Shown here: positions 38,577 to 48,015 of the stretch, piece by piece | Layout: every line of letters starts with the position of its first letter | Numbering within the stretch: the stretch's first letter is position 1 | Origin: Rhizobium sp. Root1212 | GTDB taxonomy: Bacteria; Pseudomonadota; Alphaproteobacteria; Rhizobiales; Rhizobiaceae | Assembly: GCF_001424985.1 (NCBI RefSeq) | Contig: NZ_LMDA01000025.1 | Location: 173,474-237,473, forward strand | Reading direction: 5' to 3' | Length of the DNA stretch: 64,000 bases | Notes under the pieces: generated by a model | The model's input: only the letters and a program-made list of their open reading frames with translations | What the model was told of the DNA's origin: nothing | The model's database searches: none | Translations under genes and position numbers: made by a program

Positions 38577-39830
38577 ATGGTTCAGCGTATCGCCTTTCGG
38601 TCCAGCCTGTTTTCCGTCGCACTCATTGCCGGCACAGCTCTGGGAAGCGGCAGCCTGCTCGCCGCCAGCGACAGGCCGCTGCAGGTCATCGTCTCGAAAC
38701 AGCAGCAATCGCTGGTCGTCTATGACGGCGATACGGTGATCGCGACCTCCCATGTCTCGACCGGCAAGAAAGGGCATTCGACCCCAACCGGCATCTTCTC
38801 CATCCTGCAGAAGGCGCGGCATCATCGCTCGAATATCTATTCGGATGCGCCGATGCCCTTCATGCAGCGCCTCACCTGGTCCGGCATCGCGCTTCACGCG
38901 TCCGGTCATGTGCCGCCCTACCCCGCCTCGCACGGCTGCGTGCGCATGCCGAACGACTTTGCCAAAAGTCTGTACGGCATGACCGGGATGGGCATACACG
39001 TGCTGATCTCGGAACAGCAGGTCGCGCCGGTTCCGGTCGAGGACGACTTCCTGTTCCAGCCCCGCCCGCTTTCGCCGCCGCTGCTGTCGGATGTGGAGTT
39101 GCGCCCCTCCGTCTCGCATCTGCCGTCGCAGGCAGCGCCCGTCGAGGTCGCGATGCAGGAGCCGGTGAAACCGAAGCCGGCCGCGATGCCGGAGGGATCG
39201 CCGCTGCGCATGCTGATCACCTGGCGCGGACAGCGCGAAACGACCATGGACGTGCAGCGCCTGCTCGGCGAACTCGGTTTCGACGCCGGTATTGCCGATG
39301 GTTTTGCCGGAGTGCAGACGCTCGATGCCATCCGGGCCTTCCAGGAAAGCGAAGGCTTGGCGGCGGACCCCAGGATCACCCCGGACCTGCTCGCCCTGCT
39401 CTACAAGAAGACGAACAGGGGCACGCCGGGCAACGGCCAGATCCTCATCCGCCGCGATTTCAAGCCGATCTTCGAGGCGCCGGTCACGATCGCCGAACCG
39501 CAAAAGGCGCTGGGCACGCACTTCCTGCAATTCCACGCGCCCGACGCGGAAAGCGGACAGACCGATCGTGGTACATGGTTTGCCACCACGCTCGATAACG
39601 CGCTGCCCAAGGCCATGAAAACCCGCCTCGGCATTACCGAAGACGCCGATCCGCTCGGCGCGGCGGTGCTGACGCTCGACCGCCTCGGCCTCGATGACGA
39701 TACCCGGCAGCGGATCGAGGAAATGCTGGCCGACGGCTCGTCGCTGACGATCAGCGACAGCGGGCTTGGCATGGAAACCGGCGCAGGCACCGACTTCATC
39801 ACCGTCACCCATACGCCTTCTAAAGGCTAA
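38577..39830 (+). CDS. L,D-transpeptidase with peptidoglycan-binding domain
   Basis: 417 residues. A signal peptide at the N-terminus (ending near LLAAS) exports it to the periplasm. The YkuD catalytic domain (about 38-150) has the HASGH motif and ASHGCVRMPND, nucleophile Cys121. A Pro-rich linker leads to a peptidoglycan-binding repeat (DVQRLLGELGFDAGIADGF and TLDAIRAFQESEGL). It forms 3-3 cross-links or anchors proteins to the wall, an activity prominent in polar-growing rhizobia. The stop overlaps that of dnaE by 4 bp (convergent). Confidence 0.92.
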   Translation: MVQRIAFRSSLFSVALIAGTALGSGSLLAASDRPLQVIVSKQQQSLVVYDGDTVIATSHVSTGKKGHSTPTGIFSILQKARHHRSNIYSDAPMPFMQRLTWSGIALHASGHVPPYPASHGCVRMPNDFAKSLYGMTGMGIHVLISEQQVAPVPVEDDFLFQPRPLSPPLLSDVELRPSVSHLPSQAAPVEVAMQEPVKPKPAAMPEGSPLRMLITWRGQRETTMDVQRLLGELGFDAGIADGFAGVQTLDAIRAFQESEGLAADPRITPDLLALLYKKTNRGTPGNGQILIRRDFKPIFEAPVTIAEPQKALGTHFLQFHAPDAESGQTDRGTWFATTLDNALPKAMKTRLGITEDADPLGAAVLTLDRLGLDDDTRQRIEEMLADGSSLTISDSGLGMETGAGTDFITVTHTPSKG

Positions 39831-42800
39831 ACCAGTTCGACGTCGAGAACGCCCGGCGTGCTGCGCATCGCCGCCGCGATCTCGGCCGAAATACGGTAGC
39901 GCTCGTTCAGTTCCACCTCGATCTCGCGCTGGCCGTTGTCCTTGATGACGATGAAGGAGACGAGGCCATCGCCCTTGGTGTTGAGATGGGTCGCCACCGA
40001 GCGTAGCGGGCCGCTGTCGCGCACATAGACGCGCAATGCCTTCTGCATCTGCAGCGACCGTTCTTCCAGCGATTGCAGCGTTTGGATGCGCAGCCCGATG
40101 CCTTCGGGCCGCTCTTCCGCCTGCACCGTCATGACCAGCGACTTGCCGGGCTCCAGAAGGTCGCGGAACTGGTTGAGCGCTTCGGAAAACAGCACCGCCT
40201 CGAACTGGCCGGAGGAATCCGAAAAGGCAATGATGCCCATCTTGTTGCCGGTGCGGGTCTTGCGCTCCTGCTTGGAGGTGACGGTGCCGGCAAGACGGCC
40301 GGCGGTCGCACCCTTCTTCACGGAAGCCGCGAAATCGCCGAAGGTCTGCACCCGCATCTTGCCGAGAAGCTCGTTATAGGTATCGAGCGGATGGGCCGAG
40401 AGATAGAAGCCGAGCACCTGGAATTCCCGGTGCAGCTTTTCCGATGCCAGCCACGGGGAATAGGCGGGAAGGCCGAGCTTTTCCGGGCCGGTCGCCGCCC
40501 CTGCCCCGAACATGTCGCTCTGTCCGCTCACCTTGTTTTCCTGCGCGCGCTGCGCAAGCCCGAGGATTCGGTCAAGGCCGCCGACCAGTTCGGCGCGGTC
40601 GTAGCCGAAGCAATCGAAGGCGCCGGCGCAGATCAGGCTTTCGAAGACGCGGCGGTTGAGCAGCTTCGGATCGATTCGCAGGCAGAAATCTTCGAGGCTT
40701 TCGAAGGGTTTGTCGCCACGGACTTCGACGATATGTTCGACAGCCGCCTCCCCGACGCCCTTGATGGCGGCGAGCGAATAGAAGATGCAATTGTCGCCGG
40801 TTTCGAAGCGGCGGAACGAACTCTGCACCGAGGGCGGAACGATCTTGATACCGAGGCGGGCCGCATCCTGCCGGAAGTCGTTGACCTTGTCGGTGTTCGC
40901 CATATCGAGCGTCATCGACGCGGCCAGGAACTCGACCGGATAATGGGCTTTCAGGAACGCCGTCTGGTAGGAGACGATCGCATAAGCCGCCGCGTGGCTT
41001 TTGTTGAAGCCGTAGTTCGCGAACTTGGCAAGCAGGTCGAAGATCATGTCGGCCTGCGGCTTCGATACGCCGTTCTTCACCGCGCCATCGACGAAACGGG
41101 CGCGCTGCTTGTCCATCTCCTCCTTGATCTTCTTGCCCATGGCGCGGCGCAACAGGTCGGCCTCGCCGAGCGAATAGCCCGAGAGGACCTGGGCGATCTG
41201 CATCACCTGTTCCTGATAGACGATAACGCCCTGCGTTTCCTTGAGCAGGTAATCGATCATCGGATGGATCGATTCGATCTCTTCCTCGCCGTGCTTGCGG
41301 GCGTTGTAGACCGGGATGTTTTCCATCGGGCCGGGACGATAGAGCGCCACGAGCGCAATGATGTCTTCGATGCAGTCCGGCCGCATGCCGATCAGCGCCT
41401 TGCGCATACCGGCGCTTTCCACCTGGAACACGCCGACCGTCTCGCCGTTCGAGAGCATCTCGTAGGTCCGGGTGTCATCCAGCGGCAGCGATTCGAGCGA
41501 AACCGAAATATTACGCTTGGCGATGAAATCGACCGCCGTCTTCAGCACGGTCAGGGTTTTCAAGCCAAGGAAGTCGAATTTTACGAGACCGGCCTGCTCC
41601 ACCCATTTCATGTTGAACTGGGTGACGGGCATGTCGGAGCGCGGATCGCGATACATCGGCACCAGCTGCGACAGCGGCCGGTCGCCGATGACGATGCCGG
41701 CAGCGTGGGTCGAGGCGTGGCGGTAGAGGCCTTCGATCTTCTGGGCGATATCGAGCAGCCGCCCGATGACCGGCTCCTTGTCCACCTCCTCCTGGAAGCG
41801 CGGCTCCTCCTCGATCGCCTTGGAGAGCGGCGTCGGGTTAGCCGGATTGTTCGGCACCAGCTTACAGATCTTGTCGACCTGGCCATAGGGCATCTCAAGC
41901 ACGCGACCGACGTCGCGCAACGCCGCGCGCGCCTGCAGCGAACCGAAGGTGATGATCTGCGCCACCTGCTCGCGCCCATATTTGCGCTGCACGTAGCGGA
42001 TCACCTCTTCGCGGCGATCCTGGCAGAAGTCGATGTCGAAGTCCGGCATCGAGACGCGTTCCGGATTGAGGAAGCGCTCGAACAGCAGCGAGAAGCGCAG
42101 CGGATCGACGTCGGTGATCGTCAGCGCATAGGCGACGAGCGAGCCCGCACCCGAACCGCGGCCCGGCCCGACCGGGATGTCATGCTGCTTGGCCCATTTG
42201 ATGAAGTCCGCGACGATCAGGAAATAGCCCGGAAACTTCATGCGCTCGATGACGCCGAGTTCGAATTCAAGCCGCTCGCGATAATCCTGTTCCGTATAAC
42301 CGGCCGAAATGCCGAGGGTCTGGATGCGTGCCTCCAGCCCTTCCTGGGCCTGACGGCGCAATTCCTGCGATTCGGCGCGCTCTGCCTCCTGCGGATCGTC
42401 GGTCGCGCCGGTGAAGCGCGGCAGGATCGGCCCGCGGGTCTTGAGTACGAAGGAGCAGCGACGGGCGATCTCGACCGAGTTTTCCAGCGCCTCCGGCAGG
42501 TCCTTGAACAGCGCCGCCATGTCCTTGCGGCTCTTCAGGTAGTGATCCGGCGTCAGCCGGAAGCGGCTGTCGTCGGAGACCATGGCGTTGTGGGCGACGG
42601 CCATCAGCGCGTCGTGGGCATCATAATCGTCCGGCGTCGGGAAGAACGGTTCGTTCGTCGCCACCAGCGGCAGATCGAGCTTGTAGGCAAGTTCAATCAT
42701 CCGGCTCTCATGCCGGCGATCGTAGCGGCCGTGGCGCTGCAGCTCGACATAGAGCCGATCACCGAAAATGCCGGAAAGCGCTTTCAGCCGCGCCTCGGCC

Positions 42801-43330
42801 ACAGCCGCGTGGCCGGAGCGCAAGGCCATGTCGATGGGGCCGCTTGCGGCGCCCGTCAGCGCGATCAGGCCATCGGCGCCGCCCTCGCTGAGCCAGGAAA
42901 GCGATATGCGCACCGCCTGCCCGCTCTCACCATCGAGATAGGCACGGCTGACGAGATTGACGAGATTGACGTAGCCGCGATCGTTTGAGGCGATCAGCAC
43001 GACCGACGGCAGCTTCGCCAGATGTTGGGCATGGCCGCGTTTTTCGCCTTCGCCCTCATCCTCCATGTCGATCGATAGCTGGCAGCCGATCAGCGGCTGC
43101 AGGCCGTCATCCATAGATTTCAGCGAAAATTCGAGTGCGGCGAAGAGATTATTGGTGTCGGCGATGCCGATCGCCGGCTGCCCGTCGGCCACGGCCTTGC
43201 CGATGATCTTCTTGAGCGGAAGCGCGCCTTCGAGCAGCGAGTAGGCGGAGTGAACCCGAAGATGCACGAAGAGAGGATCGCCTCCCTCGCCGGCTCCAAC
43301 CTGCTGATCACCTTTTGCCGCTTCCGCCAT
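39827..43330 (-). CDS. dnaE: DNA polymerase III alpha subunit
   Basis: Replicative polymerase catalytic subunit, 1167 residues. The PHP domain begins with VHLRVHSAYSLLEGALPL. The polymerase core has GPGRGSGAGSLVAYAL, the catalytic PDFDIDFCQDRR and KFDFLGLKTLTVL. The helix-hairpin-helix and clamp-binding region and the OB fold (AGTVTSKQERKTRTGNK) fill the C-terminal third. ATG 43330 has GAGG six bases upstream. This is the housekeeping DnaE1 (no adjacent imuA/imuB). A LexA-boxed micropeptide gene lies 135 bp upstream on the same strand, so read-through could reach dnaE. Confidence 0.96.
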   Translation of the reverse strand: MAEAAKGDQQVGAGEGGDPLFVHLRVHSAYSLLEGALPLKKIIGKAVADGQPAIGIADTNNLFAALEFSLKSMDDGLQPLIGCQLSIDMEDEGEGEKRGHAQHLAKLPSVVLIASNDRGYVNLVNLVSRAYLDGESGQAVRISLSWLSEGGADGLIALTGAASGPIDMALRSGHAAVAEARLKALSGIFGDRLYVELQRHGRYDRRHESRMIELAYKLDLPLVATNEPFFPTPDDYDAHDALMAVAHNAMVSDDSRFRLTPDHYLKSRKDMAALFKDLPEALENSVEIARRCSFVLKTRGPILPRFTGATDDPQEAERAESQELRRQAQEGLEARIQTLGISAGYTEQDYRERLEFELGVIERMKFPGYFLIVADFIKWAKQHDIPVGPGRGSGAGSLVAYALTITDVDPLRFSLLFERFLNPERVSMPDFDIDFCQDRREEVIRYVQRKYGREQVAQIITFGSLQARAALRDVGRVLEMPYGQVDKICKLVPNNPANPTPLSKAIEEEPRFQEEVDKEPVIGRLLDIAQKIEGLYRHASTHAAGIVIGDRPLSQLVPMYRDPRSDMPVTQFNMKWVEQAGLVKFDFLGLKTLTVLKTAVDFIAKRNISVSLESLPLDDTRTYEMLSNGETVGVFQVESAGMRKALIGMRPDCIEDIIALVALYRPGPMENIPVYNARKHGEEEIESIHPMIDYLLKETQGVIVYQEQVMQIAQVLSGYSLGEADLLRRAMGKKIKEEMDKQRARFVDGAVKNGVSKPQADMIFDLLAKFANYGFNKSHAAAYAIVSYQTAFLKAHYPVEFLAASMTLDMANTDKVNDFRQDAARLGIKIVPPSVQSSFRRFETGDNCIFYSLAAIKGVGEAAVEHIVEVRGDKPFESLEDFCLRIDPKLLNRRVFESLICAGAFDCFGYDRAELVGGLDRILGLAQRAQENKVSGQSDMFGAGAATGPEKLGLPAYSPWLASEKLHREFQVLGFYLSAHPLDTYNELLGKMRVQTFGDFAASVKKGATAGRLAGTVTSKQERKTRTGNKMGIIAFSDSSGQFEAVLFSEALNQFRDLLEPGKSLVMTVQAEERPEGIGLRIQTLQSLEERSLQMQKALRVYVRDSGPLRSVATHLNTKGDGLVSFIVIKDNGQREIEVELNERYRISAEIAAAMRSTPGVLDVELV

Positions 43331-43465
43331 GACACGCCTCGATTCCAATCATCGAAAACGGTATCCCGCTTCGGGCTGACGATGTCCACTTTTCATGGCC
43401 ATCGGCCGGAAATTTTCCGTATCCATGAAAATTGTCCACAGCGAACCAACGGTACGGCGTGCCCG

Positions 43466-43552
43466 TTACATGCCCATGATCAGGATGGAGAAGCTGGCGA
43501 TGAACATCATCATGGAGGTGAATGCGGCGAGATCACGAAGAAAATCGGTCAT
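43466..43552 (-). CDS. 28-residue membrane micropeptide behind a LexA box (SidA-like candidate)
   Basis: ATG 43552 follows AAGGAG with 8-nt spacing. The peptide is a short polar start (MTDFLRDLAAFTS) and then one membrane segment rich in Met, Phe and Ile (MMMFIASFSILIMGM), ending in TAA. An exact LexA box lies 34 bp upstream. In Caulobacter crescentus the SOS gene sidA encodes a 29-residue inner-membrane peptide that blocks division through FtsW/FtsN. The size, topology and control agree; sequence homology was not tested. Function here is inference. It stands alone between corC-like and dnaE. Confidence 0.6.
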   Translation of the reverse strand: MTDFLRDLAAFTSMMMFIASFSILIMGM

Positions 43553-43586
43553 GTCATTGCTCCTTTTCTGTATATGTTTTTAATTT

Positions 43587-43614
43587 GTTCTATTTTTGTT
43601 CACTCGTCAAGCAG
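43587..43614 (-). promoter_or_regulatory. LexA box and promoter of the 28-residue peptide
   Basis: On the minus strand GAAC-AAAAATA-GAAC (43601-43587) is an exact LexA site with an AT-rich spacer. A TTGACG -35-like hexamer lies 3 bp upstream of it (about 43605-43610), so the operator would occupy the spacer between -35 and -10, a classic repression position. The -10 is weak (AAATTA region). Confidence 0.7.
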
Positions 43615-43835
43615 GAAAACCTGATGTGCGGAGGACGCGGCGGTACGGTGGTAAACAAAATACTACCGCCGGGCATGCGGCGGCAACGCATTGCGGGAGA
43701 CGCAACGACGTTCATGAATCGTTAACCTTATTGTAGGAAGCTTTAGCCAGTGACGCTGACTACGGATGAACTAGCAGCGCTTGCATCTACCAGACAAGGC
43801 CGGGAAGCGCTCCCGGCCTTTTCTCGTTTTTGCAC
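43615..43835. other. Intergenic region with a plus-strand terminator hairpin
   Basis: Between the LexA box and the end of the CorC-like gene. It holds alternative pairings around 43636-43672 (GGCGGTA/TACCGCC and CGGTGGTA/TACTACCG) and a perfect terminator at 43796-43830. The terminator's U-tract lies on the plus strand, although no plus-strand gene is annotated here; an unannotated plus-strand RNA divergent from the micropeptide is possible. Confidence 0.4.
43796..43830 (+). terminator. Terminator hairpin near the end of the CorC-like gene
   Basis: AAGGCCGGGA, loop AGCGC, TCCCGGCCTT: perfect 10-bp arms. Plus strand continues TTCTCGTTTTT; the minus-strand continuation is not U-rich. It may serve both directions. 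Confidence 0.7.
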
Positions 43836-45128
43836 TCAATCGGCGGACACGACCTTCGAGACGAGGATCTTGTCGATGCGGCGGCCATCCATGTCGATGA
43901 CCTCGAAGCGATAGCCGTGGGCTTCGGTGATATCGCCCTCTTCGGGCGTCTTGCGCAGTTCCTGAACGAGGAAGCCGGCGATGGTTTCGTAGCTGCCGTC
44001 ATCGGCATCCATCTCGTCGATGCCGATCGTCAGGTTGATTTCATCGATCGGCGTGCGGCCGTCGACGAGCCAGGAGCCGTCCTCGCGCTGGCGGATCAGC
44101 ACGTGCTCGACATCGTCATAGTTCGACGGCAGCACGCCGACGATCGCTTCGAGGATATCGGCGATGGTGATGATGCCTTCGATGCTGCCGTATTCATCGA
44201 CGATCATCGCCATGTTGATGCGCGAGGTCTTGAAGGCATCGAGCGCTTTCAGGCACGAGGCGGTTTCGGGCAGCGTGTGGATGTCCTTGAGGAAATCACG
44301 GACATGAAAGGCGCCGCCGCGCACCTGCGCGTTCAGCACTTCCTTGACCAGCACGGCACCCAGCACCTCGCCCGTCGAGGTCTCCATGACCGGGTAGCGG
44401 GAATGGGCCGACTGGGACACCTTGGCGCGGACGGCTTCGAAGTTGTCATCGATGTCGATGAAGGCGACCTCGGTGCGGTGGGTCATGATCGATTTGACGT
44501 TGCGGTCGCCGAGGCGGATGATTCGCCGCAGCATCTCGTGCTCGGATTTCTCGATGGCGCCGCTTTCGACGCCCTCGGCCATGATCGCCTGAACCTCTTC
44601 TTCCGTCACCTTGTCGCTGTCGTCGCTGGCACCGAAAATCTTCAGGACGAGGCCGGCCGACATTTCGAAGAGATAGACGACGGGGGCTACAAGCTTCGAC
44701 AGGAGCGACATCGGGCCGGCGACGAACATTGCGACGGCTTCGGAATTCTTCAGCGCCAGCTGCTTGGGGATAAGCTCACCGATCACGACGGAAAGATAGG
44801 TGATGAAGGTGACGACGACGGCAACGGCAACCGTGCTGCCATAGGGGTTGATCCAGCCGATGCCGTTCAGGACCGGTGCCAGCTTGTCGGCGATGGTGGC
44901 GCCGCCATAGGCGCCGGCCAGCGTGCCCACGAGGGTGATGCCGACCTGGACGGTGGACAGGAACTTGCCGGGGTCCTCGGCGAGCTTCAGCGCCCGTTCC
45001 GCCCGGATATTTCCCTGGCGGGCCATTTGCCGGAGCATGGGCCGGCTTGCCGATACGATTGCCATTTCAGACAGCGCAAAAAATGCATTGATCAAAAGAA
45101 GAATGAAAATGACAATAAGTTCGGCCAT
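43836..45128 (-). CDS. CorC/HlyC-family membrane protein with CNNM and CBS domains
   Basis: 430 residues. N-terminal CNNM (DUF21) membrane domain with about four segments, including the start IVIFILLLINAFFALSEMA and VAVVVTFITYLSVVIGELIP. A CBS pair follows (MTHRTEVAFIDID and MAMIVDEYGSIEGIITIADI), then a C-terminal CorC_HlyC domain (about 345-425). The family is linked to magnesium/cobalt efflux; the older name hemolysin is misleading. Start MAELIVIF at 45128 was chosen over a Met three codons upstream. Confidence 0.92.
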   Translation of the reverse strand: MAELIVIFILLLINAFFALSEMAIVSASRPMLRQMARQGNIRAERALKLAEDPGKFLSTVQVGITLVGTLAGAYGGATIADKLAPVLNGIGWINPYGSTVAVAVVVTFITYLSVVIGELIPKQLALKNSEAVAMFVAGPMSLLSKLVAPVVYLFEMSAGLVLKIFGASDDSDKVTEEEVQAIMAEGVESGAIEKSEHEMLRRIIRLGDRNVKSIMTHRTEVAFIDIDDNFEAVRAKVSQSAHSRYPVMETSTGEVLGAVLVKEVLNAQVRGGAFHVRDFLKDIHTLPETASCLKALDAFKTSRINMAMIVDEYGSIEGIITIADILEAIVGVLPSNYDDVEHVLIRQREDGSWLVDGRTPIDEINLTIGIDEMDADDGSYETIAGFLVQELRKTPEEGDITEAHGYRFEVIDMDGRRIDKILVSKVVSAD

Positions 45129-45248
45129 AGCCCTCAAGCACCGTTGAAACTCAGCGCGAACCTCAAGGTTGCGCCATGCGATGTTTCACCAGATAGGCGG
45201 ATCGGGCAAAAACGGCAAGCCGGCCAATGGCGATTTACGGCTTCGGGA

Positions 45249-45986
45249 TCAAGAAGGCCGGCCCGCCTTTGCATCATTTTCACGGAAGGCGCCCTGCACA
45301 CGCTCGCGACCGACGCGGATGACCAGCTCCATGGCCGCGCGGGCGCCCGGCTCGTCGCGGCGGCTGATCTGCTCGACGATGCGGATGTGGGTGCGCGAGA
45401 TTTCGGTGATCCCGCTCTTGTCCTCGACCGGGGAGCTGAGCTTGAAGACACCGACAAGGGCCGCCTCGATCAGGCCGCCGACGGTGCGCATAAAAGGATT
45501 GCCGGAGGCTTCGAGCACGGCGAGATGAAACTTGAGGTCGGCAATCGCCAGCGTTTCGGCGCTGTGGTTTTCGTCACCCATGGCAACCGCAAGCCGCATC
45601 ATGTTGCTGATTTCCGATTCGGTCGCATTGCGGGCAGCGAGTGCTGCGGCATGCGGCTCGAAGGCGAGACGGATTTCGCTGAGGTGATAGAGGAAATCCT
45701 CATCGATGCCGCCATTGAAATGCCAGGTGAGGATGTCGTTGTCGAACAGGTTCCACTGGCTCCTGTCGGTGACGCGGGTGCCGATGCGGGCGCGCGGCAC
45801 GATCAGCCCCTTGGCGGCCAGGGTCTTCATCGCCTCGCGCAACACCGTGCGCGACACCTTGAAGCGCAACGCTAGGTCGTTGTCCCCCGGCAGGATGGAG
45901 CCGACCGGGAACTTGCCGGAAACGATTTCCTTACCAAGCTCCTCGACAACTTGCGCATGACTGGTGCGCGTATTGGCACCCGTCAT
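45249..45986 (-). CDS. FadR-subfamily GntR regulator of the sugar ABC operon
   Basis: 245 residues: an N-terminal winged helix-turn-helix (GKFPVGSILPGDNDLALRF, SRTVLREAMKTLAAKG) and a C-terminal FCD helical ligand domain (EIRLAFEPHAAALAAR, DLKFHLAVLEASGNPF) with likely metal-binding His residues. It lies 39 bp after the yjfF-like gene on the same strand, so it probably controls the sugar transporter operon. The ligand would be a sugar or sugar acid; not determined. Confidence 0.9.
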   Translation of the reverse strand: MTGANTRTSHAQVVEELGKEIVSGKFPVGSILPGDNDLALRFKVSRTVLREAMKTLAAKGLIVPRARIGTRVTDRSQWNLFDNDILTWHFNGGIDEDFLYHLSEIRLAFEPHAAALAARNATESEISNMMRLAVAMGDENHSAETLAIADLKFHLAVLEASGNPFMRTVGGLIEAALVGVFKLSSPVEDKSGITEISRTHIRIVEQISRRDEPGARAAMELVIRVGRERVQGAFRENDAKAGRPS

Positions 45987-46024
45987 CACCTTTTCCAACA
46001 ATCCCCTACGCAATCACGTCCCCC

Positions 46025-46993
46025 TTACGCATAACCTCTGCTGCGCCGCGACAAGAACATGATCGCTTTCTGCATCAGAATGAACGCAAATAACAAACCA
46101 CCGATCAGTATCTTCGTCCACCAACTCGACAGCGAACCGTCGAAGGTGATGTAGGTCTGGATAATGCCTTGAATCAGCACGCCGACGAGCGTTCCTCCGA
46201 CAAACCCGGCTCCCCCCGTCAGCAGCGTTCCCCCGATCACCACCGCGGCAATGGCATCCAGCTCCACGCCAACGGTCGCGAGCGAATAACCTGCTGAGGT
46301 GTAAAGGGAATAAACGATTCCGGAAAGCCCTGCGAGGAAGCCGGAGAGCGCATATATTAGAATTGTCGTGCGCGCCACCGGCACGCCCATCAGCATCGCC
46401 GTCTGGGTGCCGCCGCCGAGCGCATAAACATTGGTGCCGAATCGGGTTCGCTGCGCAATCACGATGCCCGCGAGAAACACCAGAAGCATCAGCCCGCCGA
46501 TCAGGGTGATGCGTCCGCCGCCCGGCAGCTTGTAGTAGAAACTTTTCAGCGTTGCGTAGAACGGATGGCGGACGGGGATCGAATCGATCGACAGGACGAA
46601 GGCCATGCCGCGGGCCAGAAACATGCCGGCAAGCGTAACGATGAAGGCCGGCATTTCGAGATAGTGGATGATCGCGCCCATCAGCGCACCGAAGGCGGTG
46701 GTGATGAGAAGCGCGAGCGCGAAGGCGATCAGCGGATGCAGGCTGGTGGTCTCCATCAGAACCGCCAGGAAAACGCCGGTGAAGGCGATCACCGAGCCGA
46801 TCGACAGATCGATGCCGCCAGACAGGATGACGAAGGTCATGCCGACCGCTGCAATGCCGAGAAAGGCATTGTCGGTCAGAAGGTTGCCGATCACGCGGGT
46901 CGACAGCATGTTGGGATATTGCAGCACGCAAAGCGCATAGGAGGCGACGAAGATCACGATCGTTGCGATCAGGGGGAGGTATTTCTGGTTCAT
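46025..46993 (-). CDS. yjfF: Sugar ABC transporter permease, YjfF-like
   Basis: 322 residues, eight to ten membrane segments, BPD_transp_2 family. Contains the ATPase-coupling loop region AVVIGGTLLTGGAGFVGGTL and GGIDLSIGSVIAFTG near the N-terminal third. Its ATG overlaps the ytfT stop by 4 bp. With ytfQ, ytfR and ytfT in the E. coli order it forms the second permease of a galactofuranose-type importer. Confidence 0.9.
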   Translation of the reverse strand: MNQKYLPLIATIVIFVASYALCVLQYPNMLSTRVIGNLLTDNAFLGIAAVGMTFVILSGGIDLSIGSVIAFTGVFLAVLMETTSLHPLIAFALALLITTAFGALMGAIIHYLEMPAFIVTLAGMFLARGMAFVLSIDSIPVRHPFYATLKSFYYKLPGGGRITLIGGLMLLVFLAGIVIAQRTRFGTNVYALGGGTQTAMLMGVPVARTTILIYALSGFLAGLSGIVYSLYTSAGYSLATVGVELDAIAAVVIGGTLLTGGAGFVGGTLVGVLIQGIIQTYITFDGSLSSWWTKILIGGLLFAFILMQKAIMFLSRRSRGYA

Positions 46994-48015
46994 CGCGCCG
47001 TTTGCTCCACGTCACGCTTGCGGGCCGACCTTGCAGTCAGGAAGGTCAGGGCGGCCTGTACTTTCGGAGACTGGATGACGAGAATGACGACGATGATCGC
47101 CGCCTTGATGATCAGGTTGAACTCCGGCGGAAAGCCGGAAAGCAGGATGCCGGTGTTGACGGCCTGAATGACCATGGCGCCGATCAGCGAAGCGATAATG
47201 CTGAAACGGCCGCCGAGTAGCGAATTACCGCCGACAACGACCGCCAAGATGGCATCGAGTTCCAGCCAGAGGCCGGCATTGTTGGCGTCCGCACCCTTGA
47301 TATCGGCGGCGGCGATGATGCCGGCAATCGCCGCGCAAAGGCCGGACAGCATATAGGCCGCCATCAGCAGAACCGGGGTCTGGATGCCGGAAAGAGTGCT
47401 CGCCCGGCGGTTAATGCCGATCGCCTCGATCAGCAGCCCGAGCGCCGTGCGCCGCAGGAGAACGGCGACCGCGATGCCGAAGACCAGCCAGATAATGACC
47501 GGCATCGGCAGGGCGGCGAACGAGCCGCTGCCGATGAAGATCAGGCCGGGATCGTTGAAGGTGAGGATCGCGCCTTCTGTGATGAGCTGCGCGATGCCGC
47601 GTCCCGCCACCATCAGCACCAGCGTCGCCACGATCGGCTGGATATTGAGCACGGAGACGAGGAAACCGTTCCAGACACCGCAGATGAGCCCGACGCCGAG
47701 GGTCAGCAGCAAGGTCAAGATGAGCGGATCGCCGTTGACGCTCGACGAGGCCGCAACGGCGCCGCAGATCGCCATGACGGCGCCGACAGAAAGGTCGATA
47801 CCCCTGGTGGCGATCACCACCGTCATGCCGATGGCCAGAAGCGCAACCGGTGCGCCGCGGTTCAGCACATCGATCACGCTGCCATAGAGGCGGCCGTTCT
47901 GGAATTCGATCGCGAAGAAGGCCGGAAACACGAGGCGAATCAACGCCAGGATGATGATCAGGGCCACGATCTGCGGCATCAGCCGCGCAAGAAGGCGTCG
48001 TGCGCTTTCCATCAT
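46990..48015 (-). CDS. ytfT: Sugar ABC transporter permease, YtfT-like
   Basis: 341 residues from the first of two adjacent ATG codons, which overlap the ytfR stop; AAGGGA lies 6 nt upstream. Membrane segments include IVALIIILALIRLVFPAFF and the motif region ATRGIDLSVGAVMAICG and AVVVGGNSLLGGRF. First permease of the importer; the frame open upstream is not used. Confidence 0.9.
   Translation of the reverse strand: MMESARRLLARLMPQIVALIIILALIRLVFPAFFAIEFQNGRLYGSVIDVLNRGAPVALLAIGMTVVIATRGIDLSVGAVMAICGAVAASSSVNGDPLILTLLLTLGVGLICGVWNGFLVSVLNIQPIVATLVLMVAGRGIAQLITEGAILTFNDPGLIFIGSGSFAALPMPVIIWLVFGIAVAVLLRRTALGLLIEAIGINRRASTLSGIQTPVLLMAAYMLSGLCAAIAGIIAAADIKGADANNAGLWLELDAILAVVVGGNSLLGGRFSIIASLIGAMVIQAVNTGILLSGFPPEFNLIIKAAIIVVILVIQSPKVQAALTFLTARSARKRDVEQTAR

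Noticed and set aside
40073..42988. Very long open frame (971 codons) on the plus strand
   Set aside because: It lies antisense to dnaE, is Arg/His/Asp-rich with no domain, and reflects the GC-rich third positions of the real gene. The long frames antisense to topA (26706-29246) and rnr (29588-31708) were rejected for the same reason.
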